NCBI RefSeq assembly: GCF_004216905.1
Contig: NZ_SGXJ01000001.1
Coordinates: forward strand, 1,860,001-1,924,000
Source: Kribbella sp. VKM Ac-2569
GTDB taxonomy: Bacteria > Actinomycetota > Actinomycetes > Propionibacteriales > Kribbellaceae
Direction: 5' to 3'
Length of the DNA stretch: 64,000 nucleotides
This document shows positions 1 through 8,500 of this stretch, in pieces (position 1 is the stretch's first letter; every line of letters begins with the position of its first letter). The notes beneath the pieces were generated by a model that was not told where the DNA came from, ran no database searches, and was given only the letters and a program-made list of their open reading frames with translations. The position numbers and the translations under genes were made by a program.

Positions 1-1844
1 TCCACGACCGGCAGCTTGAGCCACGTGTACGCACTCGTCGCGCCGAGACCGGACGCGATCTGGATCGACTTGATGACCGAGTCGGGATCGAGCAGGTTCG
101 CGACCCGCCCGTCCTCGCCGCGCGTCGACCAGAACGGCTCCACCATCGCCATCAGCTTGTGCTCAGCCAACCCGGTCACCGCCGCGGCACTGCTCTCCAA
201 CGTCGCCACGGTCCCCGGGTCGCCGAGGTCGATCCGCGTCAGCATCTTCCCGCCGTCGAGCCGCCGCGCAGCGATCTCGTCAGCAGTCCGGTACGCCGTG
301 AACCGGTCGTCCAGCTCGAACGCCGCTCCTTGCAACCCGCCCCGGTTCATCGATCCGATGACGACCTTGCCTTCCAACGCACCGAGCAGCAGCAGATCCT
401 CCAACACGTCCGGAGTGGCCAGTACACCGTCCACACCAGGCCGCTGCAACGCGATCATCAACCGGGCAATCAGATCAGCCCGGCTCCCCATCGCCATCCG
501 ATTGCCCCGCACGCCCAACGCACCACGCGCCGGATGATCAGCAGCCACGATCAACAGCCGCCCGTCATCCCCCACCAACGCCCGAGTACGCCGCTGCAAC
601 CACCCCTCAGCCACCCGCTCCGGATGCCGAACCCGAACCTCGGTCAACTCCCCCAACCGCTCAGCAACCCCCCGAACCAGCCCCACCTGCTCCGCGCCCT
701 GACCACCGTGCGCCAGCCGAGCACCATCGGGTGGTCCACCAACCGGCTCTCCCAGCTCCGATCCCCACCCATCCCCCTGCTCGCCCACACCACCAGCCAA
801 GGCACCACCAACAGCCCCGACATCCCCCGCTCCGATACCAGCACCAGAAACACCTCCGGCGCCTGCGCCGACTACAGCTCCAGGTTCTGCACCAGCCCGG
901 GGTTCTGCACCTGCACCTACTCCAGTTGCAGCTTCGGCTCCAGCTCCCGCACCGGCGCCAATGGCAGCTCCAGCGCCAGCGGTAGCCCCGGTAGCCAAAG
1001 CACCTGCGGCGCCAATCGCGGCAACGCCCAGCACACCCGACTGCTGGTCACCGGCAGACTCCTGCCTACTGACCGGCTGTTGATCACCTGGCGACGGTTG
1101 CTCAGCGAGCGGCTGATGTTCACCGGGCGACTGCTGCTCAGCGGGCGCCTGCTCAGTTGAGCTCGGCGTACCGCTTGATTGGGTCTCGGCGAGGGGCGGT
1201 TCCATGCCTGCTTCTGCGGCCTGCTCTGTTCGCGGACCGTTGGTCTGCTGATCCGCCGGAGCTACGGGCAAGGTCGCTCGCTGCTCTCCACGGACCGTTT
1301 GTCCGCTCACCTGATGCCCCGGCGAAGCCTCCGTCCTGCCCGGCCGCTGCTCACGCCCAGCCTGCTCACCCGCTGCCTGCTGGGGTGTGGGGTGTTCGGG
1401 GGCGAGGTTCAGGTTTCCGATGACGGTTGTTTGGCCGTCGGGGGTTGCGGGAGGCGTCTCCTGGGAGGCGTCCATCATCACCGTCACGTCGTCGGGGCCT
1501 GGTGTGTCCGGGCGGCGCGCAGCAACCGTCGGGTCATTGAGACCTGCGGTCGGGGCGTCCGGGTCGGCGTACGGTCGTCCGGCCTCGGTGGGCGCAGTCG
1601 GCCTGTTCGAGTCCGACGGCTGCGAGATGACCGTCGGGTCGTCGGGCGCGGCATACGGAGATCGTTGGGCGGCCGGCGCGGCGGGAGGGGTCGGCGGTTG
1701 GGGGTGAGGCGGGGTGATGCGGGCGATGACTGTTGGGTCGTTGGGGCCTGGGGTGAGGGTGGTGGGGTCTGGGTCTTCGTGGGGACGGTGGATGGGGATG
1801 GGACGGGCGTGTTCGGAGTACTGGTCTTCGTCGTGGGGGGTCAT
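1..1844 (-). CDS. Cgl0159-like (beta/alpha)8 aldolase with long low-complexity N-terminal extension, partial at window edge
   Basis: The frame is open without a stop from an ATG at 1844 to the left edge (614 codons seen), so the C-terminus is missing. The start shares ATGA with the iolC stop, indicating translational coupling as the fourth gene of the inositol operon. Residues from about 395 on look like the class I aldolase-type proteins (Cgl0159 family, often labelled deoxyribose-phosphate aldolase) found in actinobacterial inositol clusters: LIVAADHPARGAL near 435 and GLGATSAYTWLKLPVV at the visible end. Such enzymes probably split the phosphorylated inositol intermediate. Residues 1-390 are unusual: five threonine motifs (NDPTVI, DDPTVI, NDPTVA, DDVTVM, QTTVIG; Thr at 38, 71, 106, 121 and 139-140), then a Pro/Gln/Glu-rich linker, then an Ala/Gly-rich tract (about residues 270-350) with many A/T-ending codons, unlike its neighbours. 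The extension could carry phosphothreonine docking sites. The reading frame is certain; the role of the extension is unknown. Confidence 0.85.
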   Translation of the reverse strand, partial: MTPHDEDQYSEHARPIPIHRPHEDPDPTTLTPGPNDPTVIARITPPHPQPPTPPAAPAAQRSPYAAPDDPTVISQPSDSNRPTAPTEAGRPYADPDAPTAGLNDPTVAARRPDTPGPDDVTVMMDASQETPPATPDGQTTVIGNLNLAPEHPTPQQAAGEQAGREQRPGRTEASPGHQVSGQTVRGEQRATLPVAPADQQTNGPRTEQAAEAGMEPPLAETQSSGTPSSTEQAPAEQQSPGEHQPLAEQPSPGDQQPVSRQESAGDQQSGVLGVAAIGAAGALATGATAGAGAAIGAGAGAGAEAATGVGAGAEPRAGAEPGAVVGAGAGGVSGAGIGAGDVGAVGGALAGGVGEQGDGWGSELGEPVGGPPDGARLAHGGQGAEQVGLVRGVAERLGELTEVRVRHPERVAEGWLQRRTRALVGDDGRLLIVAADHPARGALGVRGNRMAMGSRADLIARLMIALQRPGVDGVLATPDVLEDLLLLGALEGKVVIGSMNRGGLQGAAFELDDRFTAYRTADEIAARRLDGGKMLTRIDLGDPGTVATLESSAAAVTGLAEHKLMAMVEPFWSTRGEDGRVANLLDPDSVIKSIQIASGLGATSAYTWLKLPVV

Positions 1845-2782
1845 GATTCGGCTCCCAGGTGGGCGAGGACCTCTTCGGTGGTGGGCATGGCGGTGGAGCA
1901 TTCGAGGCGGGAGGCGACGATCGCGCCGGCGGTGTTGGCGAACCGGATGATCTTCTCGAGCGGCCAGCCGGACAGGAGCCCGTGGCACAGCGCTCCGCCG
2001 AAGCCGTCGCCGGCGCCGAGGCCGTTGACCACCTCGACCGGGTACGGCGGGACCTCGACGCGTTCGTCCCGGGTCCGGGCGAGTGTGCCGCGGGGGCCTT
2101 GCTTGACGACGGCCAGGTCGAGGCCGCGGTCGAGGAGGGCCTGGGCGGCCTTGTCGGGATCGGTCTCGCCGACGGCCACCTCGCACTCCTCACGGTTGCC
2201 GACAGCAACCGTGCAGTACTCGAGCGCGCGCGACACCTGCGAGTGCGCCTCGCTCGGATCGGCCCAGAACATCGGCCGGTAGTCCAGGTCGAGCACCGTG
2301 ATCGGACGCCGCCCGCGTGCCTCCCAGGCGGCGAAATGCGCGGACCGCGACGGTTCGGCGGACAGGCCGGTCACCGTGGACCAGTAGATGCGCGCGTCGC
2401 GGATCGCGTCCAGGTCGAGTTCCGACGGGTTGATGACCAGGTCGGGTGCTTTCGGGAAGCGGTAGAAGTAGAGCGGGAAGCTGTCCGGCGGGAAGATCTC
2501 GCAGAACGTGATGGGCGTCGGCAGGCCGTCGACTCCGGAGACGAAACGGTCGTCGACCCCGAGTTCGCCGAGCGTGCGGTGGATGAACACGCCGAACGGG
2601 TCGTTCCCGGTCCGGCTGATCACCGCCGACTTGCGCCCGTGCCGCGCCGCCGCCACCGCCACGTTCGTCGCGCTCCCGCCGAGGAACTTGCCGAACGAGG
2701 TGACATCCTCCAGATGCGTCCCGATCTGCAGCGGATACAGGTCGACCCCGATGCGCCCGATCGTCAGTACGTCGTCCACCAT
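1841..2782 (-). CDS. iolC: 5-dehydro-2-deoxygluconokinase (PfkB family)
   Basis: A 313-residue PfkB-family sugar kinase that would phosphorylate 5-dehydro-2-deoxy-D-gluconate in cytosolic myo-inositol breakdown. The N-terminal GGSATNVAVAAARHG segment (substrate site, about residues 33-47) and the C-terminal GLGAGDGFGGAL motif with the catalytic Asp are intact. The frame is open 48 codons further upstream, but the start at 2782 is chosen because it overlaps the iolE stop by one base (TGATG) and gives the usual family N-terminus VDDVLTIGRIGVDLYP. It is the third gene of the iolG-iolE-iolC-aldolase operon and its own stop overlaps the next start. PfkB kinases are broad in substrate, but the inositol-gene neighbours support the specific call. 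Confidence 0.92.
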   Translation of the reverse strand: MVDDVLTIGRIGVDLYPLQIGTHLEDVTSFGKFLGGSATNVAVAAARHGRKSAVISRTGNDPFGVFIHRTLGELGVDDRFVSGVDGLPTPITFCEIFPPDSFPLYFYRFPKAPDLVINPSELDLDAIRDARIYWSTVTGLSAEPSRSAHFAAWEARGRRPITVLDLDYRPMFWADPSEAHSQVSRALEYCTVAVGNREECEVAVGETDPDKAAQALLDRGLDLAVVKQGPRGTLARTRDERVEVPPYPVEVVNGLGAGDGFGGALCHGLLSGWPLEKIIRFANTAGAIVASRLECSTAMPTTEEVLAHLGAES

Positions 2783-3693
2783 CAGACCTTCCCATCCGTA
2801 CGGGTCCCCGAGGCGAGCCCCGCAGCGATCGACTGCAGGTGCCCGATACTCGCCCGTACGTCGGCCACGGGCCCGTCGTCCGCCGGGCGCGCACGCAGGA
2901 TCGTGTCCTGTTCGAGGACGTACCACCCGTCGTACCCGGACTTCTCGAGCGTGCTGACGATCGTGGTGATGTCGATGTCGCCGGCGCCCAACCGGCGATA
3001 CATCCCGGAGCGTACGGCGTCCGTGTACCCGACCTCACCGGACTGCACGCGCGCGGCCCACGCGGCATCGACGTCCTTCAGGTGGGTGTGGCGGATGCGG
3101 GACGTGTGCTCGACCGCCAGCGCCACCGGGTCGACCCCGCCGATCAGCAGGTGACCGGTGTCGAGCGTGAGGCCGATCGACGACCCGTTCACAACCTGCG
3201 CGACGTCGTCAGCGTTCTCGACCATCGTGCCGACATGCGGGTGGACGGTCGCCAGCACGCCCCGGGAGGCCGCCAGCGCGGACAGCTTGTCCAGGTTGGC
3301 GAGCAAGGTGCTCCAATCAGCGGCATCCAGCGCCGGGCGGTCGTCGTACCCGTCCTGGCCGGTCGCCGCGGCGAGAACCAGGGTCCCGGCGCCGGCCGCG
3401 ACGAAGCCCTCGAGGGCGGCGGCAACCTCCGGAGCGGGATCGTGCGACGGGTCGTGCAGGACGACCGGCACGAATCCGCCGACGGCCCGAAGACCGACGT
3501 CGGCCAGGGTTTTCGCCTTGTCCGCGGGGTCGTCGGGCAGGAACCCGTCCGGGCCGAACTCGGTCGCCGCCAGCCCGACCGCGCGCATCTCGGCGAGCAC
3601 CGTCGCGGCGTCGTACTGCCAACCCCAGCCCGGCACCTCGCTCACGCCCCACGAGATCGGGGCACCGGCGATACGGGTAGCAATGTCAGTCAT
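2782..3693 (-). CDS. iolE: Myo-inosose-2 dehydratase (TIM-barrel, IolE-like)
   Basis: A 303-residue protein of the AP-endonuclease-2-like TIM-barrel superfamily. IolE dehydrates scyllo-inosose (2-keto-myo-inositol) to a dione, the second step of inositol catabolism. The N-terminus GAPISWGVSEVPGWGWQ is characteristic of inosose dehydratases, and the conserved metal-site elements HPHVGTMVE and LDTGHLLIGG are present. The ATG at 3693 is preceded by a strong GAGGAG ribosome site; the open frame extends 34 codons upstream but without family-like sequence. It lies 14 bases after iolG and overlaps iolC by one base. A sugar-phosphate isomerase/epimerase function is the generic alternative, made unlikely by context. 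Confidence 0.9.
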   Translation of the reverse strand: MTDIATRIAGAPISWGVSEVPGWGWQYDAATVLAEMRAVGLAATEFGPDGFLPDDPADKAKTLADVGLRAVGGFVPVVLHDPSHDPAPEVAAALEGFVAAGAGTLVLAAATGQDGYDDRPALDAADWSTLLANLDKLSALAASRGVLATVHPHVGTMVENADDVAQVVNGSSIGLTLDTGHLLIGGVDPVALAVEHTSRIRHTHLKDVDAAWAARVQSGEVGYTDAVRSGMYRRLGAGDIDITTIVSTLEKSGYDGWYVLEQDTILRARPADDGPVADVRASIGHLQSIAAGLASGTRTDGKV

Positions 3694-3707
3694 ATGCGTA
3701 GCTCTCC

Positions 3708-4694
3708 TCAGAGCGTGACGATGCGATTCTCGTGGCGGGACAGTTCGCAGGCGTCGGCGATCCGGAATGCCGCGAGCGCGTCCCGGACCGTGCACGGCAC
3801 CTCGCGGGTCCCGGCGACGACCTCGGTGAAGGCGGTCAGTTCAGCGACGTACGCGGGCTGGAAGCGGTCCATGAACGTCATGTGCGGCGGTCCCTCCGGG
3901 AAGCTGACGCCCGGCTCGGCCGACCGGAGCGCGGTGTGCGAGTCGAGGCCGACCGCGATCGAGCCGAGGCTGCCGTGCAGTTCCATCCGTACGTCGTGCC
4001 CAGCGCCGTTGTACCGCGTCCCGCTGACGGCGACGAACGTGCCGTCGTCGAGCGTGAGTAGCGCGGCCGCCGAGTCCACGTCGCCGTACTCACCGAAGAA
4101 GGTCTCGCCGCGGTTCGCCCCGGTCGCGTAGACGCTGACGACCTCGCGGCCGGTGACGTAGCGAATGATGTCGAAATCGTGCACCGTGCAGTCGCGGAAG
4201 AACCCGCCACTCTGCGGGATGTACTCGCGGTGCGGCGGGAACGCGTCGTTCGTGTTCGCCCGGATGTGGTGCACGAACCCGAGCTCGCCGGTCTCCACAG
4301 CCGCCCGCGCCGCCTGGTACCCGGCGTCGAACCGGCGCTGGAAACCGATATGTACCGGGACGGTCGCCGCCTCCGCCAACGCCAGTACCCGCTCGGTCTC
4401 CGCCAGATCGAGCGCGACCGGCTTCTCACAGAACGTCGGTACGCCGGCCGCGAGCCCTGCCTCGATCAACGAAGCGTGCGCGGACGTCGCCGCCGCGATG
4501 ACGAAACCGTCCAGGCCGGACGCGAGCAGCGCCGGTACGTCGGGGACCGACGAGACGCCCAGCTCCTTCGCGACCGCCTGGGCCCGGGCGGGGTCCGCGT
4601 CGGCGACGACCACCTGATCCACCGCCGGCAACTCCTTCAGCGTCGCGGCGTGGAACGCCCCGATCCGCCCGACCCCGACCAACCCGATCCGCAT
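3708..4694 (-). CDS. iolG: Inositol 2-dehydrogenase-type oxidoreductase (Gfo/Idh/MocA family)
   Basis: A 328-residue NAD-dependent dehydrogenase expected to oxidise myo-inositol to scyllo-inosose. The Rossmann motif GVGRIG is at residues 7-12, the family signature CEKPVALDLAE lies near residue 90, and the C-terminal GFO_IDH_MocA domain contains the catalytic-type segment RDCTVHDFDIIRY. Length matches the family. It is the first gene of the minus-strand inositol operon and is divergent from a GntR regulator, which probably controls it. Paralogues acting on other polyols exist, so the exact substrate is inferred from the operon. Confidence 0.9.
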   Translation of the reverse strand: MRIGLVGVGRIGAFHAATLKELPAVDQVVVADADPARAQAVAKELGVSSVPDVPALLASGLDGFVIAAATSAHASLIEAGLAAGVPTFCEKPVALDLAETERVLALAEAATVPVHIGFQRRFDAGYQAARAAVETGELGFVHHIRANTNDAFPPHREYIPQSGGFFRDCTVHDFDIIRYVTGREVVSVYATGANRGETFFGEYGDVDSAAALLTLDDGTFVAVSGTRYNGAGHDVRMELHGSLGSIAVGLDSHTALRSAEPGVSFPEGPPHMTFMDRFQPAYVAELTAFTEVVAGTREVPCTVRDALAAFRIADACELSRHENRIVTL

Positions 4695-4780
4695 CCGCGC
4701 TGCCCTTCTCGAAGAACGGGCGCGCCACAGCCTCTGTGGCGCGCTGGTTGCCCGTCAGCTTTCCGGGCCCGTGCCAGCAG

Positions 4781-4831
4781 TGTCAATACTTTGTTAACAC
4801 ATTCTCACGTACGCACATGACCGGGTAACAT
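4781..4831. promoter_or_regulatory. Divergent iol/gntR promoter region with palindrome
   Basis: The 143-base gap between iolG and the GntR gene holds a perfect 8-base palindrome TGTTAACA at 4792-4799, a plausible GntR operator. A TTGACA-like -35 reads leftwards at 4786-4781 towards iolG, with no convincing -10. On the plus strand TAACAT at 4826-4831 sits 6 bases before the regulator ATG, the spacing expected of a leaderless transcript; no Shine-Dalgarno sequence is present there. Confidence 0.5.
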
Positions 4832-4837
4832 CCGCCT

Positions 4838-5578
4838 ATGAATGCTGCCCTGCCGATCCAGCTCGATCGGAGCAGCCCGGTACCGCTGTACCACCAGCTG
4901 GCCGAGCAGCTGACTGCCGCCATCACGGACGGCCGGCTGCGTCCGGGCGACCCGTTCGAGAACGAGATCGGCATGTCCGACCGGCTGAATCTGTCCCGCC
5001 CGACGGTCCGGCGGGCGATCTCCGAGCTGGTCAACCAGGGCCTGCTGGTCCGCCGCCGCGGCATCGGCACCACGGTCGCGAACCAGATGGTGCACCGTAA
5101 GGCCGAGCTGACCAGCCTGTACGACGACCTCGCCCGCGAGGGCCGGACGCCGCGGACCGAGGTGCTCGCGCTGGACTGCGCGGCGCAGGACGACCGCGCC
5201 GCCGCCGTACTCGAGGTCCCGTCCGGCACCCCGCTGGTCTCGATCGTCCGGCTCCGGTACGCCGACGACCTGCCGCTCGCGATCATGCGCAACTGGCTGC
5301 CGCCGGCCCTCAACGACCTCACCCTGGACGAGCTCACGAGCGACGGCCTGTACGCCGTCCTCCGGGCCCGCGGTATCCGGCCGACGGTCGCGCGGCAGCG
5401 CATCGGCGCCCGCAACGCGACCGCCGAGGAACGCCGTACCTTGCACATGTCGAAGGCGGAGCCGCTCATCACCATGACCCGCTCCGCCTACGCCGCCGAC
5501 GGCTCGCCCGTCGAATACGGAAACCACTGCTACCGCGCCGACCAGTACTCCGTCGACGTTGTTGTGTCCGAACGTTAA
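4838..5578 (+). CDS. GntR-family (HutC/UTRA) transcriptional regulator, probable inositol operon regulator
   Basis: A 246-residue regulator with an N-terminal winged-helix GntR domain (about residues 9-75, with PLYHQLAEQL and LSRPTVRRAISELVNQGLLV) and a C-terminal UTRA ligand-binding domain (about 95-238). HutC-type regulators usually repress and respond to a pathway intermediate. It is divergently placed to the inositol operon, so it probably acts there. The ATG has no ribosome site but has a -10-like hexamer 6 bases upstream, suggesting leaderless translation. The stop overlaps the stop of the convergent glutamate dehydrogenase gene by 4 bases. Confidence 0.9.
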   Translation: MNAALPIQLDRSSPVPLYHQLAEQLTAAITDGRLRPGDPFENEIGMSDRLNLSRPTVRRAISELVNQGLLVRRRGIGTTVANQMVHRKAELTSLYDDLAREGRTPRTEVLALDCAAQDDRAAAVLEVPSGTPLVSIVRLRYADDLPLAIMRNWLPPALNDLTLDELTSDGLYAVLRARGIRPTVARQRIGARNATAEERRTLHMSKAEPLITMTRSAYAADGSPVEYGNHCYRADQYSVDVVVSER

Positions 5579-8500
5579 GCCTGGTTGGCGATCAGGGTTC
5601 GGACCAGGCGGAGGCCTACGGAGAGGTGGGCCAGTTCGGGGCCTTCGGTTTCGACGATCTCCTCCAGCATGGTGGCGGCTCGGGCCAGCGCCGTCGCGTT
5701 CTGGTCCTGCCAGGTGATGACGCGCTGCTCGGGATCGACCGACGGGTCGGTGGTGGCGAGGACCTGACGGGTGAGGCGGGCGTGCACCGCGTGCAGGTCG
5801 TCGCGCAGGGCCGCGCGGGCCATGGTCTGCCAGCGGTCGGTGCGCGGCAGGCCGATGATCCGCTCCAGGAAGCGGCCCAGCTGCAGCCGCTCGCCGAGGG
5901 CGAAGTGCACCTTGGCGACCTCGAAGATGTCGATGTCCTCGCGTGACGCGGTCTCCACGATCCCGAGCCCGCCGTACGCCGGCGGCAGCACCGCGATCCG
6001 GGTCGCGAAGTCCTCCGAGACCCCCTTCTGCACAAGGGCTTCCCGGCGCTGCTCGAACAGCGCCAGCTCACGACCGCGCAGTACGTCGGGCAACGCCGCC
6101 GTCAGCTTCGCGATCCCCGGCCCGAAGAACTCGATGAGCTCCTCGATGTCGACCGGAGGCCGTCGGGTGCTGACGAGCCAGCGCGTCGCGCGCTCGACCA
6201 GCGTCCGCGTCTCGAGCCGCATGTGCGTCTGCGTCGCGGCGTCGACCACGTTGTCGAGCTCGGCGTTGCTCGCCAGCAACTCGGGCTGCGAGAAGATCCG
6301 CGACGCGGCCAGGTTCGCCCGCACAACGTCCTCGATGGTCCCGCCTGTCTCCAGCGAGAGCCGGTGGTACGCCGTGATGCCCGACGTGTTCACGAATTCG
6401 TTGACCACCTGCGTCGTGATGATCTCGCGGCGCAGCTGGTGACTCTGGATCTGGTCGGTGAACCGCTCCTGGATCGCCTTCGGGAAGTAGCTGGCGAGCT
6501 TGTGCGCCAGGTATGGGTCGTCCGGCAGCGACGTCTTCAGCAGCTCGGCGTCGAGCACGATCTTGGTGTACGCGATCAGCACCGACAACTCCGGAGACGT
6601 CAGCCCACGCCCGTCCGCCTTGCGCTTCTTGAACTCGGTGACGCTCGGCAGGAACTCCAACTGCCGGTCCAGCAGCCCTTCCTTCTCGAGCCGCCGTACC
6701 CAGTCCTGGTGGACGTGCATCAGCGCCGGCGCCTGCTCGGCCGCGTTCGCCAGGGCGATGTTCTGCCGGTAGTTGCTCTTCAGCACCAGAGCGCCGACCT
6801 CGTCGGTCATCGACGCGATGATGTCGTTGCGCTGCTTCTCGGTCAGGTCGCCGTCCGCGACCACCGTGTCCAGCAGGATCTTGATGTTCACCTCGTGGTC
6901 CGAGGTGTCCACACCGGCCACGTTGTCGATGAAGTCGGTGTTGATCCGGCCGCCGGCCGCGGCGTACTCGATCCGGCCGAGCTGGGTGAAGCCGAGGTTG
7001 CCGCCCTCGCCGACCGCGCGGGCGCGCAGCTCGGACCCGTCGATCCGGATCGCGTCGTTCGCCTTGTCGCCGACGTCCGCGTTCGACTCGGCGGACGACT
7101 TCACGTAGGTGCCGATGCCGCCGTTCCAGAACAGGTCGACCGGCGCCTTCAGGATCGCGTTCATCAACTCGGCCGGCGTCAGCGTCGCCGGACTACCTTC
7201 GAGACCGAGGACCTCGCGCACCTCCGCCGAGACCGGGATCGCCTTGTCGGTCCGCGGGAACACCCCGCCGCCGGCGGAGATCAGGGACCTGTCGTAGTCC
7301 GCCCACGACGACCGCGGCAGCTCGAACAGCCGCCGCCGTTCCGCGAACGACGAGGCCGCGTCGGGTGCCGGGTCGAGGAAGATGTGCCGGTGGTCGAACG
7401 CGGCGACCAGCCGGATGTGCTCGGACAGCAGCATCCCGTTGCCGAACACGTCACCGGACATGTCGCCGACACCGACGACCGTGAAGTCCTCGCTCTGGCA
7501 GTCGTGACCCATCTCGCGGAAGTGCCGCTTGACCGACTCCCACGCGCCGCGGGCGGTGATGCCCATCGCCTTGTGGTCGTACCCGACCGAGCCGCCGGAC
7601 GCGAACGCGTCACCGAGCCAGAACCCGTACTCCTTGGCGACACCGTTCGCGATGTCCGAGAACGTCGCCGTACCCTTGTCCGCGGCAACGACCAGGTAGG
7701 CGTCGTCACCGTCGTAGCGCACCACCTGGTCGGGCGGAACGATGTCACCGGCAACGATGTTGTCGGTGATGTCGAGCAGCCCGGAGATGAAGGTCTTGTA
7801 CGACGCGATGCCTTCGGCCAGCCAGGCGTCCCGATCCGCGGCCGGGTCGGGCAGCTGCTTGGCGTAGAACCCGCCCTTCGCGCCGACCGGCACGATCACC
7901 GAGTTCTTCACCATCTGCGCCTTCACCAGGCCGAGCACCTCGGTGCGGAAGTCCTCCCGCCGGTCCGACCAGCGCAGACCGCCACGCGCGACCGCGCCGA
8001 ACCGCAGGTGCACACCTTCGACCTGCGGCGAGTACACGAAAATCTCGTACTTCGGCCGCGGCTGCGGCAGCTCCGGGATCGCCTTCGGCTCCAGCTTCAG
8101 CGAGATGTACGTCCGCGGCTTCCCGTCGGCGCCCGGCTGGAAGTAGTTGGTCCGCAGCGTCGCCTTCATGACAGTCAGGTACGAACGCAGGATGCGGTCC
8201 TCGTCCAGGCTCTGCACCGTGTCCAGCGCGGCCAGGATCTCCTTCTCCAGCTGGTCCGTGCGCATCGTCCGGTCCGGATCGTCCGCCGGTCCACGCGCCG
8301 GGTCGAAGCTGGTCTCGAACAGCTGCACCAGTAGGCCCGCGACGTCCACGTGGTTCAGGAAGGTGTTCTCGATGTAGTCCTGGCTGAACGGCGTACCACC
8401 CTGGCGGATGTAGCGCTGGTACGCGCGCAGAATCGACACCTGCCGCCAGCTGAGGCTGCCGCGCAGTACCAGCGCGTTCAGCCTGTCCGACTCGGCCCGG

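Noticed and set aside
840..1030. Short-period repeats suggesting a satellite or CRISPR-like array
   Set aside because: The period follows codons of an Ala/Gly/Glu tract in an open frame; there are no equal-length direct repeats with unique spacers.
16..2282. Long plus-strand frames over the left edge (for example 16-537, 159-1160, 1179-2282)
   Set aside because: They lie opposite the continuous minus-strand aldolase and iolC frames, have Arg/Pro/Ser-rich translations and no recognisable family; the minus frame carries the overlapping start and conserved motifs.
6223..8334. A 703-codon plus-strand frame antisense to glutamate dehydrogenase
   Set aside because: It is a shadow of the GC-rich third positions of the dehydrogenase; the translation is Arg/Val/Gln-rich low complexity with no family features.
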